A stretch of DNA of 64,000 nucleotides from Amyelois transitella (lineage: Eukaryota > Arthropoda > Insecta > Lepidoptera > Pyralidae), in contig NC_083519.1 of assembly GCF_032362555.1 (NCBI RefSeq), forward strand, positions 5,907,501 through 5,971,500, given 5' to 3'. The position numbers and the translations under genes are program-made. Below, in pieces: positions 61,560-64,000 of this stretch. The notes beneath the pieces are model-generated. The model was not told the origin of the DNA, made no database searches, and worked only from the letters and a program-made list of their open reading frames with translations. Each line of letters starts with the position of its first letter. Within the stretch, counting starts at the first letter, position 1.

Positions 61560-61812
61560 AGATTCCAATTAGTATTATAAATGCAAAAGTAAGTTTATCT
61601 GTTGTTTGTTCTATCTTCACGCGTTATCTACTGAACTAATCTTCTTAAAATTTTGCGTATATGGGTAATTACTCGTAAAGTCTGGAGAAGGTCATAAGGT
61701 ACTTTTTATCCCGTTAAAAACTACGGTTCTCGTTGATTTGGCGAAAAACCTGTATTCTTTTGCAGGTGATGCTAGATTCACGCGGGCGAAGCTGCGGGTA
61801 AAAGCTAGTTAT
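61560..61812 (-). repeat. RTE-like LINE 3' end, reverse orientation
   Basis: Starts 'gattccaattagtattataa' and ends 'cgcgggcgaagctgcgggta' / 'aagctagtta', i.e. the usual tail wording reversed. About 250 bp. Confidence 0.65.
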
Positions 61813-62727
61813 ATACATTATATACATGCATAAACCTTGCAATTACCTTGTTGTGTTCTCTCTCGTTAAACTCAGAGGAACGAGGAATAAAAACTTATTA
61901 AACTAACTTCAAGTTAGGTATGCATCTGATGGGTTAAAAGGTCGCTTTAGAGTTCATCGGCACTCTCTGCCATAATATTAAAGTTGCTACAATATCGATT
62001 CTGAGCGGCGAACAAAAGACACCGGGGTCATCGAACCATGTGGCTGTCTTCGTAAGAACCACTTGACTTCACTTATGTTTCGTATACTTTTGCTTAAGAT
62101 CGTATCTAAAGCCTTCAGGCTAATGATAATGAATTCTCTCTGCAGCCAGTTATGAAATAAAAAAGTAATTTTCTCATTTACTAAGGAAAATTACTCTTTT
62201 TGAATTTTAATATTCTATTATATAAATATGATGACTCTTTTTACCTTTCAAAGGGTAAAGATTAAAAGAAAGATCTAAGAGTCACCTTTAAGGTAAAATT
62301 TTTATAAGCGCAAATTTCATAAAATCTTACTAATCAATGAAAGTTGAATAATCCTAGTTATAAATGATATCTGTATGACTAAGATTTAATTAGCCATTGA
62401 AAAGCAGGCAGAATAGCAGTGAAAGAGTGCCATTGGATGCTTTCTAGGATTTTTTTAAGATGTATCGAATATTATTGACCCTTCGTTCGATTGGCAATCG
62501 CAATCGTAACAATAAAAATCAAACTTTTAAGAGCCCTAATTTCAGCGTATTATTTCAAAATCTATCCTTCATATTTAGTCAAAATGCTTGATTATTACTA
62601 ACAAAACTCAAAATTTATAAAACTCACATCTAAATTAAACCTCATAGTCTTCTGTGAGAGAAAAACATATAACTATAAGTTATGTATGGAAAATACGACC
62701 GCGACGGCGTTGAACTCTCAACTGCTG

Positions 62728-62772
62728 CGTAGCAATTCGTAGCACTGCTACGAACCGCTACGAATTGCTACG
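62728..62772. repeat. Perfect 16-bp-arm hairpin with repeated CTACGAA/TTCGTAG words
   Basis: CGTAGCAATTCGTAGC (62728-62743) and its exact complement GCTACGAATTGCTACG (62757-62772), built from repeats of CTACGAA-type words. Possibly a MITE relic. Confidence 0.75.
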
Positions 62773-63351
62773 AAACCGACTTATTGATCCGTTATTTTTG
62801 TTGCCTTACAAATCAGCTGTCGATAGTGTAATGGATACTTTACAGTTCATTGCCTAGTTACTACCCAAATTGATCCTTAATATTCAATTCGATAAGTAAC
62901 AAAAACAATTCACATTGATTTTTACAGTTCCCGTAGAATTTCTAGAGCTTTCTTGAACTTCCTAAGAAATTAAAGCGCAGAATTTCAGCTTTTTAACGAC
63001 CAGTAGTTAAGAGTTAAGGTTGCCTTGCAAATAATCAGTTAGATACATAGTCAAATCGATAGTATTTCATATGGAAATTAATTTCAGTCCTTGATGGTCC
63101 AATTTTAACTATTATTTACCTGCTCGATTGTAGAATCGCTGTTCTACATTGAACTTGAATAATGCAGTTATATAACTCAAAAGTTACTTGTATGTTATAG
63201 GTATAGCACGACACTACATAAGCGGATAATGCACTTTCTATTATCCTATACAAGTACTGCTGCAATATAAGCGGATCGAGTTTACCTTTAGCACTTTGTA
63301 CTGTCGAGTATATGAAACTTAACTGTTTAAATATAGTGAGTACTTTTATTT

Positions 63352-63415
63352 CTGTCGCATGGTTCCCGGCATTTGAAAATAGAACCACTCCATTCTTTTC
63401 CTATTTATGTTCGTG
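63352..63415 (+). repeat. SINE-like repeat, copy J (head fragment)
   Basis: 'gtcgcatggttcccggcat', then 'agaaccactccattctttt'; only the head of the family is kept. Confidence 0.6.
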
Positions 63416-64000
63416 AGGAAATAAAATCGGTTAAGTTGTTATTAAAATATTTACAAATTAGTTAAAAATAAAAGTGTTCGCGAGGTCTAAGTTCGCGTCG
63501 AACAAACAGTTTAATTGGAAATTTGAGTGCAATTGACCTCAATCTGCCGGGTGAAGCGAGATAAGGTTGAAATTGGTACATACAAACTCATGCCTGCAGT
63601 ATCATAATATGTAAAAATGAAAGAGATTTTATGAATTTGATAAGCATTAACTTGGTCTCCCTTTTAGTAAAAATGGATTGAAATCAATTTGCTACAAAAA
63701 TAATTATTAGAAAGTTAATACTGCAGCAATTTATAAAACTTCTTCAAATGTATTTCATTGTACTTTATACTCGCACATGCCTCCAAGGGTGCAAAACATC
63801 AAAGAATGCGATAATATATTTCTATTTGGATCACGATAATTAGACAATTTCGCAGAATTTTTAACAATTCTTTAGCTAATTTACCGTTAGGCAAACATAG
63901 TTATGTTGGTGCATTATTCACAGAATACAAGAGTATGACATAAATGGAAAAAAGTCAGTTTATTACATGCTTTCGTAGAAACTAAGCTCTAATCGTAAAA

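Larger units (their letters stand above)
58854..64000. other. Upstream flank, no gene supported
   Basis: AT-rich. A GC-shifted open block at 59645-59962 (plus strand, no ATG start) has no recognisable domain. Also present are an RTE-like tail (61560-61812), a perfect 16-bp-arm palindrome (62728-62772) and a SINE-like head fragment (63352-63415). Confidence 0.5.

Overview
This is a window of an animal nuclear genome, almost certainly a lepidopteran and probably a noctuid-like moth. The evidence is AT-rich non-coding DNA with dispersed repeats, spliced genes with GT-AG introns, three CYP6-type cytochrome P450 genes of the moth/butterfly kind, and a complete insect para-type voltage-gated sodium channel gene. 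The species call is an inference from protein character and from the repeat family; no database search was possible.

Layout. 1-11.5 kb is gene-poor: a dead non-LTR reverse-transcriptase fragment (about 463-1727), a deleted LTR retrotransposon (5511-6202) and degenerate repeats. 11.6-24.8 kb holds three tandem plus-strand CYP6-type genes of two exons each (499, 501 and 501 codons). All three share the same phase-1 intron, placed inside the haem-binding motif, and each has a TATA box about 100-120 bp before the ATG. Between them lie SINE-like copies (one with a clear 11-bp target duplication just upstream of the second gene's promoter), a MITE-like inverted repeat, a tRNA-like/LINE composite and perfect palindromes. 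24.8-29.9 kb has a broken repeat-borne zinc-finger-like gene, palindromes and the probable 3' UTR of the sodium channel.

29.9-57.9 kb is the sodium channel gene on the minus strand. I could place 32 constitutive or optional coding exons plus one extra member of each of two mutually exclusive exon pairs. Using one member of each pair, the exons sum to 6180 nt (2059 residues plus stop) with every splice phase matching. All four domains are present, with the DEKA selectivity residues, the MFM inactivation gate and an IQ-like C-terminal motif. The well-known pyrethroid target positions (M918, T929, L932, L1014) carry the susceptible residues. A non-coding leader exon is predicted near 57.8-57.96 kb. 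Upstream (58.3-58.85 kb) are two orphan exon-like blocks on the minus strand; the rest up to 64 kb has no gene I can support.

Biologically, an insecticide target gene (para) and a small tandem array of detoxification-type P450 genes sit tail to tail about 5 kb apart. The strongest items for follow-up are the sodium channel's alternative exons (including two unreported-looking cassette candidates), an in-frame C-terminal extension beyond its UGA stop, the recent SINE insertion at the second P450 promoter, and a promoter motif shared by the second and third P450 genes.
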